DNA of 6,756 bases from an uncultured Pirellulaceae bacterium (lineage in GTDB: Bacteria > Planctomycetota > Planctomycetia > Pirellulales > Pirellulaceae). Shown here in pieces: positions 1 to 6,511 of the stretch. The notes beneath the pieces were generated by a model. It worked only from the letters and a program-made list of their open reading frames with translations. It was not told the DNA's origin and searched no databases. The position numbers and the translations under genes were made by a program. Every line of letters starts with the position of its first letter. Within the stretch, counting starts at the first letter, position 1. The stretch spans positions 1 through 6,756 of the forward strand of contig CAKQWG010000171.1 in assembly GCA_934278005.1 (NCBI GenBank), written 5' to 3'.

Positions 1-153
1 GACTACGATACGCGCGGAAGACTACTCAGCGTCGCCGCGCCAGCCATATCCGGTGTCAGCTCGACCACTAACTACGCGTACTTGGTCGATAGTTTACTCG
101 ATACCGTGACCGATCCCGCCGGACTGCGGAGCAGCGGGGTCACTCTACTCTGA
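1..153 (+). CDS. C-terminal fragment of a YD-repeat (RHS-like) protein, 5' end outside window
   Basis: Frame 1 is open from the window edge to a TGA at 151-153, giving 50 residues. The visible peptide opens with DYDTRGRLLSV, matching the YD-repeat pattern (Y-D-x-x-G-R-L), and later has TTNYAY and LLDTVTDPAGL, matching the usual T-D-P-x-G-L spacing. YD/RHS proteins are large secreted or surface beta-shell proteins; in planctomycetes they are often very long and in other bacteria they may carry polymorphic toxin tips. The reading frame ends within what would normally be repeat core, after a short non-repeat tail (SSGVTLL), with no recognisable RHS core end or toxin domain. That suggests a truncated or frameshifted gene end, though the start is missing so this is uncertain. 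A 410-bp repeat begins about 40 bp downstream. Confidence 0.7.
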   Translation, partial: DYDTRGRLLSVAAPAISGVSSTTNYAYLVDSLLDTVTDPAGLRSSGVTLL

Positions 154-190
154 TAGCGTTTGGAGTTGGCGATGCGTGGGAGAATGGCTT

Positions 191-600
191 TGAAGCGGAG
201 GTTGCCAGCGGCAGAGCTGCGGATTTTGTTAGCCATGGGTGGAGCGCAGCGGAACCCATGGAAACAGTGCGGCGGCGAATGCGGGCGAGTAGAACGCCCG
301 TTAGAAAACGCAACTCATTCGAGCCCCGCAACACATGAGCGCCGATGGGATGCGGGCGGGGCGATAGAATCGCCCTGGGTCGATACGCCGCTGAACCTCG
401 CGACGCGTTTCATCATCAGGTGGAATGGGATGCGGCCTCGAACGAGCGCCACGCGCTGGTAATATCTTTCTCTCGGCCGCCGCGCGCGGGGCGGGGGCTG
501 TCCTGGGGTTCCGCTGAGATTCGCTGGAGCTCATCACAGCTTTACCCCAGGCTAGAAAAATCCGGGGCGTTGCCCCTAAATACAGATCCGCGAATGGGAA
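191..600. repeat. 410-bp direct repeat, copy 1, with internal inverted repeats
   Basis: This block recurs at 781-1190 with 16 substitutions and no indels (394/410 identical; 12 transitions, 4 transversions). A weaker match, 21 of 33 bases, may extend it left to 158. Perfect inverted repeats are visible inside: CCATGGGT 233-240 with ACCCATGG 254-261; CGGGCG 282-287 with CGCCCG 295-300; CCTGGGGT 502-509 with ACCCCAGG 544-551; GGGGC 564-568 with GCCCC 572-576. None of the 16 differences hits these arms. A further pair, GGCGAT 360-365 with ATCGCC 369-374, loses its last base pair in copy 2. No transposase, terminal inverted repeats or target duplication is seen, so this is not a recognisable insertion sequence; a non-autonomous or intergenic repeat family is more likely. 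Confidence 0.9.
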
Positions 601-610
601 GTAGGGATGA

Positions 611-731
611 ACATTCGTGATGTGCATACGCATATCCGATCGCGATGTTTGCAGTTCCGATTGCGATGTCCATGCGATTTTCCGATCATGATGTCCGTCC
701 GCATTTCCAATTCTGTTGTGCATTTGAGGTG
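611..731. repeat. Degenerate ~25-bp tandem array between the two 410-bp copies
   Basis: Units share a core resembling CCGATnnnGATGT followed by a pyrimidine-rich tail ending GCATTT or GCGATTTT. The clearest units are 636-656 (21 bp), 657-681 (25 bp) and 682-706 (25 bp). Flanking segments 611-635 and 707-731 keep the 25-bp register with weaker matches; 611-635 matches 682-706 at roughly two thirds of positions. No function is evident. Confidence 0.5.
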
Positions 732-780
732 TGCATGCGCAGTATGTGTTTGTGTTTGGCCATACATGGGAAAACGCGCA

Positions 781-1190
781 TGAAGCGGAGGTTGCCAGCG
801 GCAGAGCTGCGGATTTTGTTAGCCATGGGTGGAGCGCAGCGGAACCCATGGAAACAGTGTGGCGGCGAATGCGGGCGAGTAGAACGCCCGTTAGAAAACG
901 CAACTCGTTCGAGCCCCGCAACACACGAGCGTCGATGGGATGCGGGCGGGGCGATAGAATCGCGCCGAGTCGATACGCCGCCGAACCGCGCGACGCGTTT
1001 CATCATGAGGTGGAATGGGGTGCGGCCTCGAACGAGTGCCACGCGCTGGTAATATCTTTCTCTCGGCCGCCGCGCGCGGGTCGGGGGCTGTCCTGGGGTT
1101 CCGCTGAGATTCGCTGAAGCTCACCACAGCTTTACCCCAGGCTAGAAAAATCCGGGGCGTTGCCCCTGAATACAGATCCGCGAATGGGAA
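781..1190. repeat. 410-bp direct repeat, copy 2, with internal inverted repeats
   Basis: Second copy of the 191-600 block at a constant offset of +590. The equivalent perfect inverted repeats lie at 823-830/844-851, 872-877/885-890, 1092-1099/1134-1141 and 1154-1158/1162-1166. The right boundary is sharp: both copies match through CGAATGGGAA and then diverge (GTAGGG after copy 1, TGGTGC after copy 2). This copy sits 107 bp beyond the stop codon of the convergent epimerase gene, so its hairpins would be transcribed in any epimerase read-through. Confidence 0.9.
1146..1166 (-). terminator. Possible intrinsic terminator for the epimerase, inside repeat copy 2
   Basis: Read on the minus strand, GGGGC (1166-1162), loop AAC, GCCCC (1158-1154), then GGA and five T (1150-1146). 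This has the form of a short rho-independent terminator and lies about 130 nt past the epimerase stop. The stem is only 5 bp and the T-tract is short, so the call is tentative. The same structure is present at 556-576 in copy 1, where no minus-strand gene feeds into it. Confidence 0.35.
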
Positions 1191-1296
1191 TGGTGCTGCT
1201 GGCCATGTGGCGGTGGTAGTGGAGTCCAGAACGCCTGATCGATGAGTTTTAGTTCGTCGGAGGCGGCTGCGTTGGGCGATGCGCTTGCAGATGAGC

Positions 1297-2436
1297 CTAC
1301 TGAACTGAAAATCGCACGACGCTGGACTCGCTGAAGGTCTCGCCGGGATTCAACTGCGTCGTCGGGAACTGCGGATGATTTGGTGAATCGGGATAGTGCT
1401 GTGTCTCTAGACAGAAGGCCCCGTGTTGCCCCCAGGGAGCTCCCAGGTGGTTGGCTGTATAGAGCTGCACGCCGGGCTGAGTCGTCAGGACTTCCATTAC
1501 GCGGCCGCTGCTCGGATCGCGCACGACGGCGCAGCTGCGTAATTCGCCCGCGGGTCCGTTAATTACGTAGCAGTGGTCGTAGCCTTTGGTTGCCGGCAAC
1601 TGAGCAATGCGCTCGCCCAGCGAGTGCGGCTGGCGAAAATCGAGCGGAGTCCCTTCGACTTTGGCGATTTCGCCGGTGGGAATCAAGGTATCATCGACCG
1701 CCACGTAGTTATCACAATTGAGCTGCAGCACGTGCTGCAGCACATCGCCATGTCCCGCGCCGGCTAAATTCCAGTAGGCATGGTTGGTCATATTCAGTAC
1801 GGTCGGCGCATCGGTAGTGGCCTGGAATTTGAAGCTCAGCTCGTTCGCGTTGTTCCACCTGTATTCGGCAATGACATCCAGCTTGCCAGGGTAACCCTCT
1901 TGACCATCGGGGCTGGTCAAAGTGAAACGCACGCCAACGCCATCATCCTGCCGCAATTCCTCGGCCTGCCAGACCTGTTTGTCGAAGCCGACCGTACCGC
2001 CGTGCAAGTGGTTCGGGCCGTTGTTGACCACCAACGTGTAGGTCTTGTCGCCCAATTGGAATTTGCCTTTGGCAATCCGGTTTGCATAGCGTCCGACGGT
2101 TGCACCAAAAAACGGGCTGCCGGCCAAATAGCCTGGCAGGTCGCCAAAACCCAAATTGACATTGGCTCGCTTGCCATCGCGGTCGGGAACCTGCACGCTC
2201 ACGAGAATCGCGCCGTAGTTGGTGAGCTGGACCGTGTTGCCGGCGCTGTTTGTGAGAGTGAAGAGTTCGACTGGGCTACCATCGCTGGTCTTGCCAAAGG
2301 GAGTGCGTTCTAACGTCATGCTTGATTTATCTTGAGCTAGCAGAGTGGTGGATTCTAGTTCAGGCAACACGCCGGAAATGGCGAGCATAGCAAGCAGGGG
2401 CAGAATTACCAAGGGACGCAAGTTCGTTCGTTTCAT
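1297..2436 (-). CDS. galM: Secreted aldose 1-epimerase (galactose mutarotase)
   Basis: The 379-residue product interconverts alpha and beta anomers of aldoses such as galactose and glucose. The GalM signature is complete: GRYANRI (R120), NNGPNHLHGG (H145), NHAYWNL (H219), DDTLIPTGE (248-256), GYDH (D287) and CLETQHYPDSPNHP (E344). R120, H145 and H219 keep the same spacing as the Lactococcus GalM residues R71, H96 and H170 (constant offset 49). H219 and E344 are the expected catalytic acid and base. An N-terminal export signal (MKR, then hydrophobic residues 9-24, possible cleavage near LLA-Q at 34/35) precedes the domain, so the enzyme probably works outside the cytoplasm, perhaps during polysaccharide use. 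Length is about 30-40 residues above cytoplasmic GalM, accounted for by the leader. The start ATG has only a weak GAG upstream. The gene is divergent from the YihY-family gene, with no sugar genes adjacent in the window. Confidence 0.95.
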   Translation of the reverse strand: MKRTNLRPLVILPLLAMLAISGVLPELESTTLLAQDKSSMTLERTPFGKTSDGSPVELFTLTNSAGNTVQLTNYGAILVSVQVPDRDGKRANVNLGFGDLPGYLAGSPFFGATVGRYANRIAKGKFQLGDKTYTLVVNNGPNHLHGGTVGFDKQVWQAEELRQDDGVGVRFTLTSPDGQEGYPGKLDVIAEYRWNNANELSFKFQATTDAPTVLNMTNHAYWNLAGAGHGDVLQHVLQLNCDNYVAVDDTLIPTGEIAKVEGTPLDFRQPHSLGERIAQLPATKGYDHCYVINGPAGELRSCAVVRDPSSGRVMEVLTTQPGVQLYTANHLGAPWGQHGAFCLETQHYPDSPNHPQFPTTQLNPGETFSESSVVRFSVQ

Positions 2437-2740
2437 TTTGCTAGCTCGTGGGTTCGCTATAAGATCGACTGGACGGGAGGACGTTTAAAATATGGAAACG
2501 TTTGAGGCAGAAAAACTGTGCAGCACTGCTTTTCAGGCGTTTTAAGCGTTTTTCGCCGCTTCCCGCCGGTGCCTGCAGGCCCAGATGCCTGCAGACAGTT
2601 TACCCAATCTCACTAGAGTTTGCGGGGACATTTTGGAACAATAGGCGGCAATCCGATGGCTGGAAAGCTTGAGCGCCAATAGCTATTCTGCCGCTGGGTT
2701 ATGTATCTGACTTCGTTCCGGATCTCGCAGTCGCCGTGCC
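2437..2740. other. Divergent intergenic region between the epimerase and YihY-family genes
   Basis: The 304 bp must contain both outward promoters, but I cannot identify a convincing -35/-10 pair on either strand. An AT-richer patch lies at 2485-2560, with repeated ACGTTT and GCGTTTT words. A perfect 8-bp inverted repeat sits at 2573-2594. No open frame with recognisable similarity is present. Confidence 0.6.
2573..2594. repeat. Perfect 8-bp inverted repeat in the divergent promoter region
   Basis: CTGCAGGC (2573-2580) and GCCTGCAG (2587-2594) are exact reverse complements around the 6-base loop CCAGAT. No T-tract follows on either strand, so it does not look like a terminator. Its place between two divergent genes would suit an operator or a structured 5' leader, but nothing else supports either role. 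Confidence 0.5.
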
Positions 2741-3871
2741 ATGGCCCCCAAACCCGACTCACTATCTGCATCGTCGCTGACCGACTCTGGGCAGCACTAC
2801 GCCCGCGAAGTGAGCAGTTCGCTGACCCTGGCCGTGAGGCGTTGGCAGATCGACGACGGCAGTTCCATGGCCGCTGCGGTGGCCTATTACCTAGCCCTGT
2901 CGCTGTTCCCCATGTTGCTGCTGCTAACGTCGGGAGTCGGATTTGCACTGCGGTACACGCGGCTGGGACAAGATGCCGAGATGCAGATCCTGTCGATCGT
3001 CGCCGAGCACTGTTCGCCGACCTTGGAGGTGCAGGTTCGCGACGTGCTGCATCAGCTCAGCGATCAATCGCTGGTCGGCGGCCCCCTGGGCTTAGTGACG
3101 GCCGTGATGGCGGCGATCGCCGTGTTTTATCAGTTTGAGCGAGCCTTTGATAAAATCTGGAGGATTCCGCCACCACAGCGCAAAGGCTGGCTGAGCTTAA
3201 TTGCACGAGTCATTCGCGAGCGTCTCATGGCGTTCATGTTGCTGGCTGGCCTGGGCATGGCGATCCTGGCGATCCTGGCGGCCAACGTAGCCATCGGTGC
3301 CGTGTGCGAGTGGATGACGCACTGGGACATCTCGGGGCGAGTGCTGATAGCTGTTACCGATGCGCTGACCACGGTCTTTCTCAACACGTTGGCGTTTGCC
3401 AGCTTGTATCGCTGGTTGCCCAAGCGTCCAGTGCTCTGGAGCGACGCCTGGCGCGGGGGCTTGCTGGTGTCGGTGATCTGGGAGGTCGGACGTCAGTTCC
3501 TGAGCGTGTTTTTGGTTGGCATGCGGTATACAACCGCCTACGGTGCCATCGGCTCATTCATCGCCCTGCTGCTGTGGTTTTACTGGGGGGTGACGATTTT
3601 GTTTTTCGGTGCCGAGTATGTGCAGGTCCTTTCGCGGCGCCATGCGCGACAATTTACCATGTTCCGCCCGCAGCCTCCAAAAGCGGATGCAACGGCCACT
3701 GAGCGAATTGGTGCGCCTGCCTCTACGAATCGCATCGCAGCCAATACTGCGACAAATACTGCGACAAATACTGCGATCGGCACTGCGGCTGAAACTGCAG
3801 ACAACATTGCCACGGTCATTCCGCTGGCGGCCGTGCGGGCCAAAGCCAGTGTGCGGCGCCGCGCGGCTTAG
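2741..3871 (+). CDS. YihY/BrkB-family (UPF0761) inner-membrane protein
   Basis: The 376-residue product has the YihY/BrkB architecture: an N-terminal amphipathic segment with W35, then MAAAVAYYLALSLFPMLLLL (43-62), and about six membrane spans near 44-66, 113-131, 163-188, 200-223, 238-260 and 270-292. The conserved last span reads YGAIGSFIALLLWFYWGV, followed by FGAEY (289-293), both hallmarks of the family. The biochemical role is not settled; BrkB was named for serum resistance in Bordetella, and transport or envelope roles have been suggested. ATG 2741 is the first start after an in-frame TGA at 2708-2710, with no clear ribosome-binding site. The family core ends near residue 300; an unusual Ala/Thr/Asn-rich tail of about 75 residues follows, with a tetrapeptide repeat at 335-358 and a basic end (RRRAA). 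The stop overlaps that of the convergent transglutaminase-like gene. Confidence 0.93.
   Translation: MAPKPDSLSASSLTDSGQHYAREVSSSLTLAVRRWQIDDGSSMAAAVAYYLALSLFPMLLLLTSGVGFALRYTRLGQDAEMQILSIVAEHCSPTLEVQVRDVLHQLSDQSLVGGPLGLVTAVMAAIAVFYQFERAFDKIWRIPPPQRKGWLSLIARVIRERLMAFMLLAGLGMAILAILAANVAIGAVCEWMTHWDISGRVLIAVTDALTTVFLNTLAFASLYRWLPKRPVLWSDAWRGGLLVSVIWEVGRQFLSVFLVGMRYTTAYGAIGSFIALLLWFYWGVTILFFGAEYVQVLSRRHARQFTMFRPQPPKADATATERIGAPASTNRIAANTATNTATNTAIGTAAETADNIATVIPLAAVRAKASVRRRAA
3743..3814 (+). repeat. 12-bp tandem repeat encoding a tetrapeptide tail in the YihY-family protein
   Basis: Six 12-bp units encode NTAT, NTAT, NTAI, GTAA, ETAD and NIAT (residues 335-358). The first two DNA units (3743-3754, 3755-3766) are identical, the third (3767-3778) differs in its last two bases, and later units are increasingly diverged. 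The unit length is a multiple of three, so copy-number change would keep the frame. It lies in the presumed cytosolic tail beyond the last membrane span. Confidence 0.8.
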
Positions 3872-5424
3872 TCGTGCTCGATCTGAGAATCCGACTCCCA
3901 CTCATCGAAGTACAGGTTCTGTCCGTCGACCTCAACTTCGCCTCGCTGAAAATCCGCCGGCTCCGAACGCAAGGACTGTTTGCTTGGAAACAGCTCGCGG
4001 CCCCAGTCCAAATTGACGATCAGGCGATAGCTGTCTTGATGCCCCAGGTAGAAATCGGCTACGCGAGGATCGTCCGCGGGTTGGACTCCGGCCGAAGCAT
4101 CAGCAGGCAGCCAACCCCAGGGAGCGATGTAGATCTCCGCCCAGTCATGCAAGCCCCAGTGGCCGCCAGGCTTGGTCTGAAAGCCGCTTTGCCAACGCGC
4201 GGGAATGCCGGCGATTCGACACATCGTGATGAACAGCGTATTCTGTACTCCGCAATCACCGCGACGCGCTTCGAAACCCTTGGTGGCCAACGAGGGGATA
4301 ATGCAATATTCGTCTTCGGCATTCCAAGGAATATTGGCGCTGACCCAGCGAAAGATCCGCTGAGCCTTGAGCAGTGGATTGGTCTCGGTGCCCACGATGC
4401 TGGCCACTTGGCTGCGAATCTGCGGTGCAAACACGATGTGCGGTAGGCGTTCTTTAAGATAAGCGTCGTGCCAATCGCTGGGCAGCGGCTCGACCAGCGC
4501 GGCATCAAGCCGCGGATAGTAAGCCGAAGTTGTGAATTCAAAGACCTCTTGAAACACGAGCGGCCGACTCGGATCGTCGACCACTTGTTCGAAATAAACG
4601 CTGCGTTGTGCGCCGCCGGTGATCGGATGCCCTTCCTGAGCGTTGGGTGCGATCAGCTTGGGTTCGGGCGAAGCGCTGACAAGAGTCACGTCACGCTGCT
4701 GCCGGTACTCTTGGGCAAAGGGCATCCACACCCTCACCACGGAACCAACCTTGATGCGCGGGTGATTGCCCGGAATCGTAATCGTGTGCGTGAAGCGATG
4801 TTTGACTGGCAGCACTTCGACTGTATCGCTCTGTTCGGCGGCGGCCACCACTTCCGATAAGTGATCGGTCAGTTGCCAATCCGATTTGGGAGCGGCTCCC
4901 ATCGCCTCAGCGCGGCGCTTGATGGCCTCTTTACTGAACAAAAAAATATTCTGAGGCTCGCGGCGGAAGTAGAGTTTTTTTCCGTCGATCAAGCGGTATC
5001 GCGCGGTAGTTTCAGCGGCCCAACGCTCGACATCTTCGGGGCTGGCATCCGGAATTTGCTTTTTAACTTTAGCCAGCAGTCCCACCGCGTCGAGCGAGTA
5101 TTCGTGACGTACGCGGTGCATGATGTCGACCAGCTCGCTACGAGCTTTCAGGGCTGCCGGGCTGGCCGCGGGCTCTGGTTCGGAGAGCAGTTGTTCGGCC
5201 GAGCGAAAGTCGCCCGCTGCGATCAGCTCGCGAGCTTGGCTCACAATAGGGTCTTGGCTTGTGAAAGCTGCCGAAGCACCGCTGGGTTCCGTGGCGACAG
5301 CAGTGCCGGCAGCGGCAGAGGCAGCAGCGCCTATGCAGCAGACCGCCAGCGCCTTAAAAAAGCTTGGCCAAACAGAGCCAGTATCGCTGGGATGCGGCAG
5401 ACAACGAGCAGAGGTTGGAGACAT
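3868..5424 (-). CDS. Secreted transglutaminase-like (papain-fold) protein
   Basis: Residue numbers count from a TTG at 5430 (520 residues); the ATG at 5424 (518 residues, AGG six bases upstream) is preferred. The C-terminal half holds a transglutaminase-like core with a complete triad: C393 in RRGDCGVQNTLF, H428 in HWGLHDWAEIYI, and D444 in GWLPADAS. The core is preceded by a typical lead-in helix (AQRIFRWVSANIPW, 356-369). Such domains act as cysteine proteases, amidases or crosslinkers; the substrate cannot be read from sequence. An N-terminal export signal (hydrophobic residues about 24-46, possible cleavage after AVA) implies a periplasmic or surface location. Residues 60-200 are charged, probably helical and unrecognised; 205-315 looks beta-rich, as often seen before such cores. 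The tail is acidic. The gene converges on the YihY-family gene with overlapping stops and diverges from the small membrane protein gene. Confidence 0.93.
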   Translation of the reverse strand: MSPTSARCLPHPSDTGSVWPSFFKALAVCCIGAAASAAAGTAVATEPSGASAAFTSQDPIVSQARELIAAGDFRSAEQLLSEPEPAASPAALKARSELVDIMHRVRHEYSLDAVGLLAKVKKQIPDASPEDVERWAAETTARYRLIDGKKLYFRREPQNIFLFSKEAIKRRAEAMGAAPKSDWQLTDHLSEVVAAAEQSDTVEVLPVKHRFTHTITIPGNHPRIKVGSVVRVWMPFAQEYRQQRDVTLVSASPEPKLIAPNAQEGHPITGGAQRSVYFEQVVDDPSRPLVFQEVFEFTTSAYYPRLDAALVEPLPSDWHDAYLKERLPHIVFAPQIRSQVASIVGTETNPLLKAQRIFRWVSANIPWNAEDEYCIIPSLATKGFEARRGDCGVQNTLFITMCRIAGIPARWQSGFQTKPGGHWGLHDWAEIYIAPWGWLPADASAGVQPADDPRVADFYLGHQDSYRLIVNLDWGRELFPSKQSLRSEPADFQRGEVEVDGQNLYFDEWESDSQIEHD

Positions 5425-5655
5425 GGGCAACCTGTTCCTATAAATCTGGAAACGGACTCGAGCGAGCAGGGGTTGAGAGTCGTCGTGCGGCGACCAGCAC
5501 GGCCATAGTATAGTCGCTGTCGTAACGGCGCTGCACTCGCTAATGGCCCGTCGACATAGGCATGGGGACGGCTGGTGGCACGGGTTGCGGATTGCCGGGC
5601 GGGCTGGCTATGATGATCAGCGATCCTGTTCTTAGAAGAAAACTGCTGTTCTCAC
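5425..5655. other. Divergent intergenic region upstream of the transglutaminase-like and small membrane protein genes
   Basis: The 231 bp should hold the starts of two divergent transcripts. On the minus strand a TATACT (5512-5507) lies about 80 nt before the transglutaminase ATG and resembles a -10 box, but no TTGACA-like element stands at the right distance. On the plus strand no promoter pair stands out. No gene is seen here. Confidence 0.4.
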
Positions 5656-6132
5656 ATGAATGCCCAACCGCCACCGTCCGATCCGGTCAAGCTGCCACGC
5701 GTGCTGACGCGCGCGCAACTGACGCTGGGGCTGATCTTAATTACGCTGATCCCATTTGCATTGGTGGTCGTGCTGTATGCAACGCTCCCTTCATTTGAGG
5801 ATCCGGTGTTGCAAGTCGACGCCAAGGTCGGCCCACGAGCTTGGCCCAGCGATAGCGCGCCCGATGCGCGGATTGTGCCAAGCCTGATCCTGAGGAATCC
5901 GACCGACGAGGATTGGGAGAATGTGAATATGTCGATCAATAAGATGTTCCATTTCGCCCACCCCTATCCATTGCGGGCCGGGGAAGAGATTTTTGTACCA
6001 CTCAAATTCTTTCATACCAAAGGCAACCAGGACTATCCGCCGGAGAGCCAGCCCCTGGAGCTGCTAACGGTGTATGCTCAAATCCCCTCCGGCGCACGGG
6101 CCATCGCCCAGATCCCTGGCAGCGAACTCTGA
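5656..6132 (+). CDS. Small single-pass membrane protein of unknown function
   Basis: The 158-residue product is not recognised. A proline-rich basic N-terminus (1-20) precedes one clear membrane span (QLTLGLILITLIPFALVVVL, 21-40). The remaining about 115 residues, probably extracytoplasmic, contain the conserved-looking stretch NPTDEDWENVNMSIN (81-95), then HFAHPYPLRAGEEIFVPL and FFHTKGNQDYPPES. The alternating hydrophobic pattern (IVPSLILRNPTDEDW) suggests a small beta-sandwich, as in domains where a short loop such as NPTDEDW joins strands; this is inference. The topology with a positive N-terminus suggests an uncleaved signal anchor. No Shine-Dalgarno is obvious before the ATG. It stands alone on the plus strand, with no gene clearly following in the window. 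Confidence 0.75.
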   Translation: MNAQPPPSDPVKLPRVLTRAQLTLGLILITLIPFALVVVLYATLPSFEDPVLQVDAKVGPRAWPSDSAPDARIVPSLILRNPTDEDWENVNMSINKMFHFAHPYPLRAGEEIFVPLKFFHTKGNQDYPPESQPLELLTVYAQIPSGARAIAQIPGSEL

Positions 6133-6286
6133 TCGGCGTTGGCTGATCTTTGTTCCCATGGTCCTGATGTCGATAACCATGGTAGTGAGCACCGTAACAC
6201 AGGCACCGGATGTGCTAAATGCGGTTCTGCCCTCTAGTGCCCCGACGCTTTTTTTCTACTTGCGGTGGTAATCCTGGTGGTTCAGA

Positions 6287-6309
6287 CTCAGCGTTATAGA
6301 ACCGCTGAG
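6287..6309. repeat. Perfect 7-bp inverted repeat (hairpin)
   Basis: CTCAGCG (6287-6293) and CGCTGAG (6303-6309) are exact reverse complements around a 9-base AT-rich loop. It lies about 155 nt past the small membrane protein stop. No T-run follows on the plus strand, so a simple intrinsic terminator is not supported. Confidence 0.5.
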
Positions 6310-6366
6310 AGACTGCCTGAAGAAGAAGAAGACGAATGTTAGCCATTTTGGTGCTAGCCAGGGTTG

Positions 6367-6372
6367 TATAAT
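6367..6372 (+). promoter_or_regulatory. Perfect TATAAT box upstream of the repeat arrays
   Basis: TATAAT matches the sigma-70 -10 consensus exactly and lies 35 bp before the GTACTC array. At the best 17-bp spacing the -35 hexamer would be ATTTTG (6344-6349), a poor match, so this is a candidate only. If active it would transcribe the arrays. Confidence 0.25.
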
Positions 6373-6407
6373 AGTTCTGGTATTGAATCGTACTCAGGCG
6401 TCAGCCG

Positions 6408-6473
6408 GTACTCGTACTCGTACTCGTACTCGTACTCGTACTCGTACTCCTACTCCTACTCCTACTCCTACTC
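6408..6473. repeat. Hexanucleotide tandem array: seven GTACTC then four CTACTC
   Basis: Eleven perfect hexamers run without interruption: GTACTC x7 (6408-6449), then CTACTC x4 (6450-6473), followed by two GAAACC hexamers (6474-6485). The switch from G to C at the first base of the unit happens once and is then kept, which points to expansion of a single variant unit. It is the reverse complement of the GAGTAC words in the array that follows. Confidence 0.95.
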
Positions 6474-6511
6474 GAAACCGAAACCGAGCACCAATGACCG
6501 AACCAATTTTC

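Larger units (their letters stand above)
154..1296. other. Repeat-filled intergenic region with no convincing gene
   Basis: This 1.1-kb stretch lies between the YD-repeat fragment and the minus-strand epimerase. It holds two copies of a 410-bp direct repeat (191-600, 781-1190), a degenerate 25-bp tandem array between them, and about 105 unexplained bases (1191-1296). Several open frames cross it on both strands, but none has a recognisable domain. In the longest plus-strand frame shared by both copies (stops at 460-462 and 1050-1052), 8 of the 12 base differences up to the stop lie in codons whose amino acid changes, so selection on the protein is not visible. I treat those frames as chance openings in GC-rich repeat DNA. 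Confidence 0.7.

Noticed and set aside
160..1127. Overlapping open frames on both strands across the 410-bp repeats (for example 160-462, 645-1052, 301-924)
   Set aside because: They recur only because the DNA is duplicated, carry no recognisable domain, overlap each other on both strands, and most substitutions between copies change the amino acid. They are better explained as chance frames in GC-rich repeats.
191..1190. Insertion sequence or composite transposon bounded by direct repeats
   Set aside because: No transposase frame lies within or between the copies, and no terminal inverted repeats or target duplications are visible at the boundaries.
1573..2313. Plus-strand open frames opposite the epimerase
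   Set aside because: They are antisense shadows of a gene whose full catalytic signature is clear on the minus strand.
6158..6271. Small hydrophobic peptide (38 residues, MVLMSITMVVSTV...) or its longer version from 6074
   Set aside because: The longer start lies inside the preceding gene in another frame. Neither version has a ribosome-binding site or a recognised family. It remains possible but unsupported.
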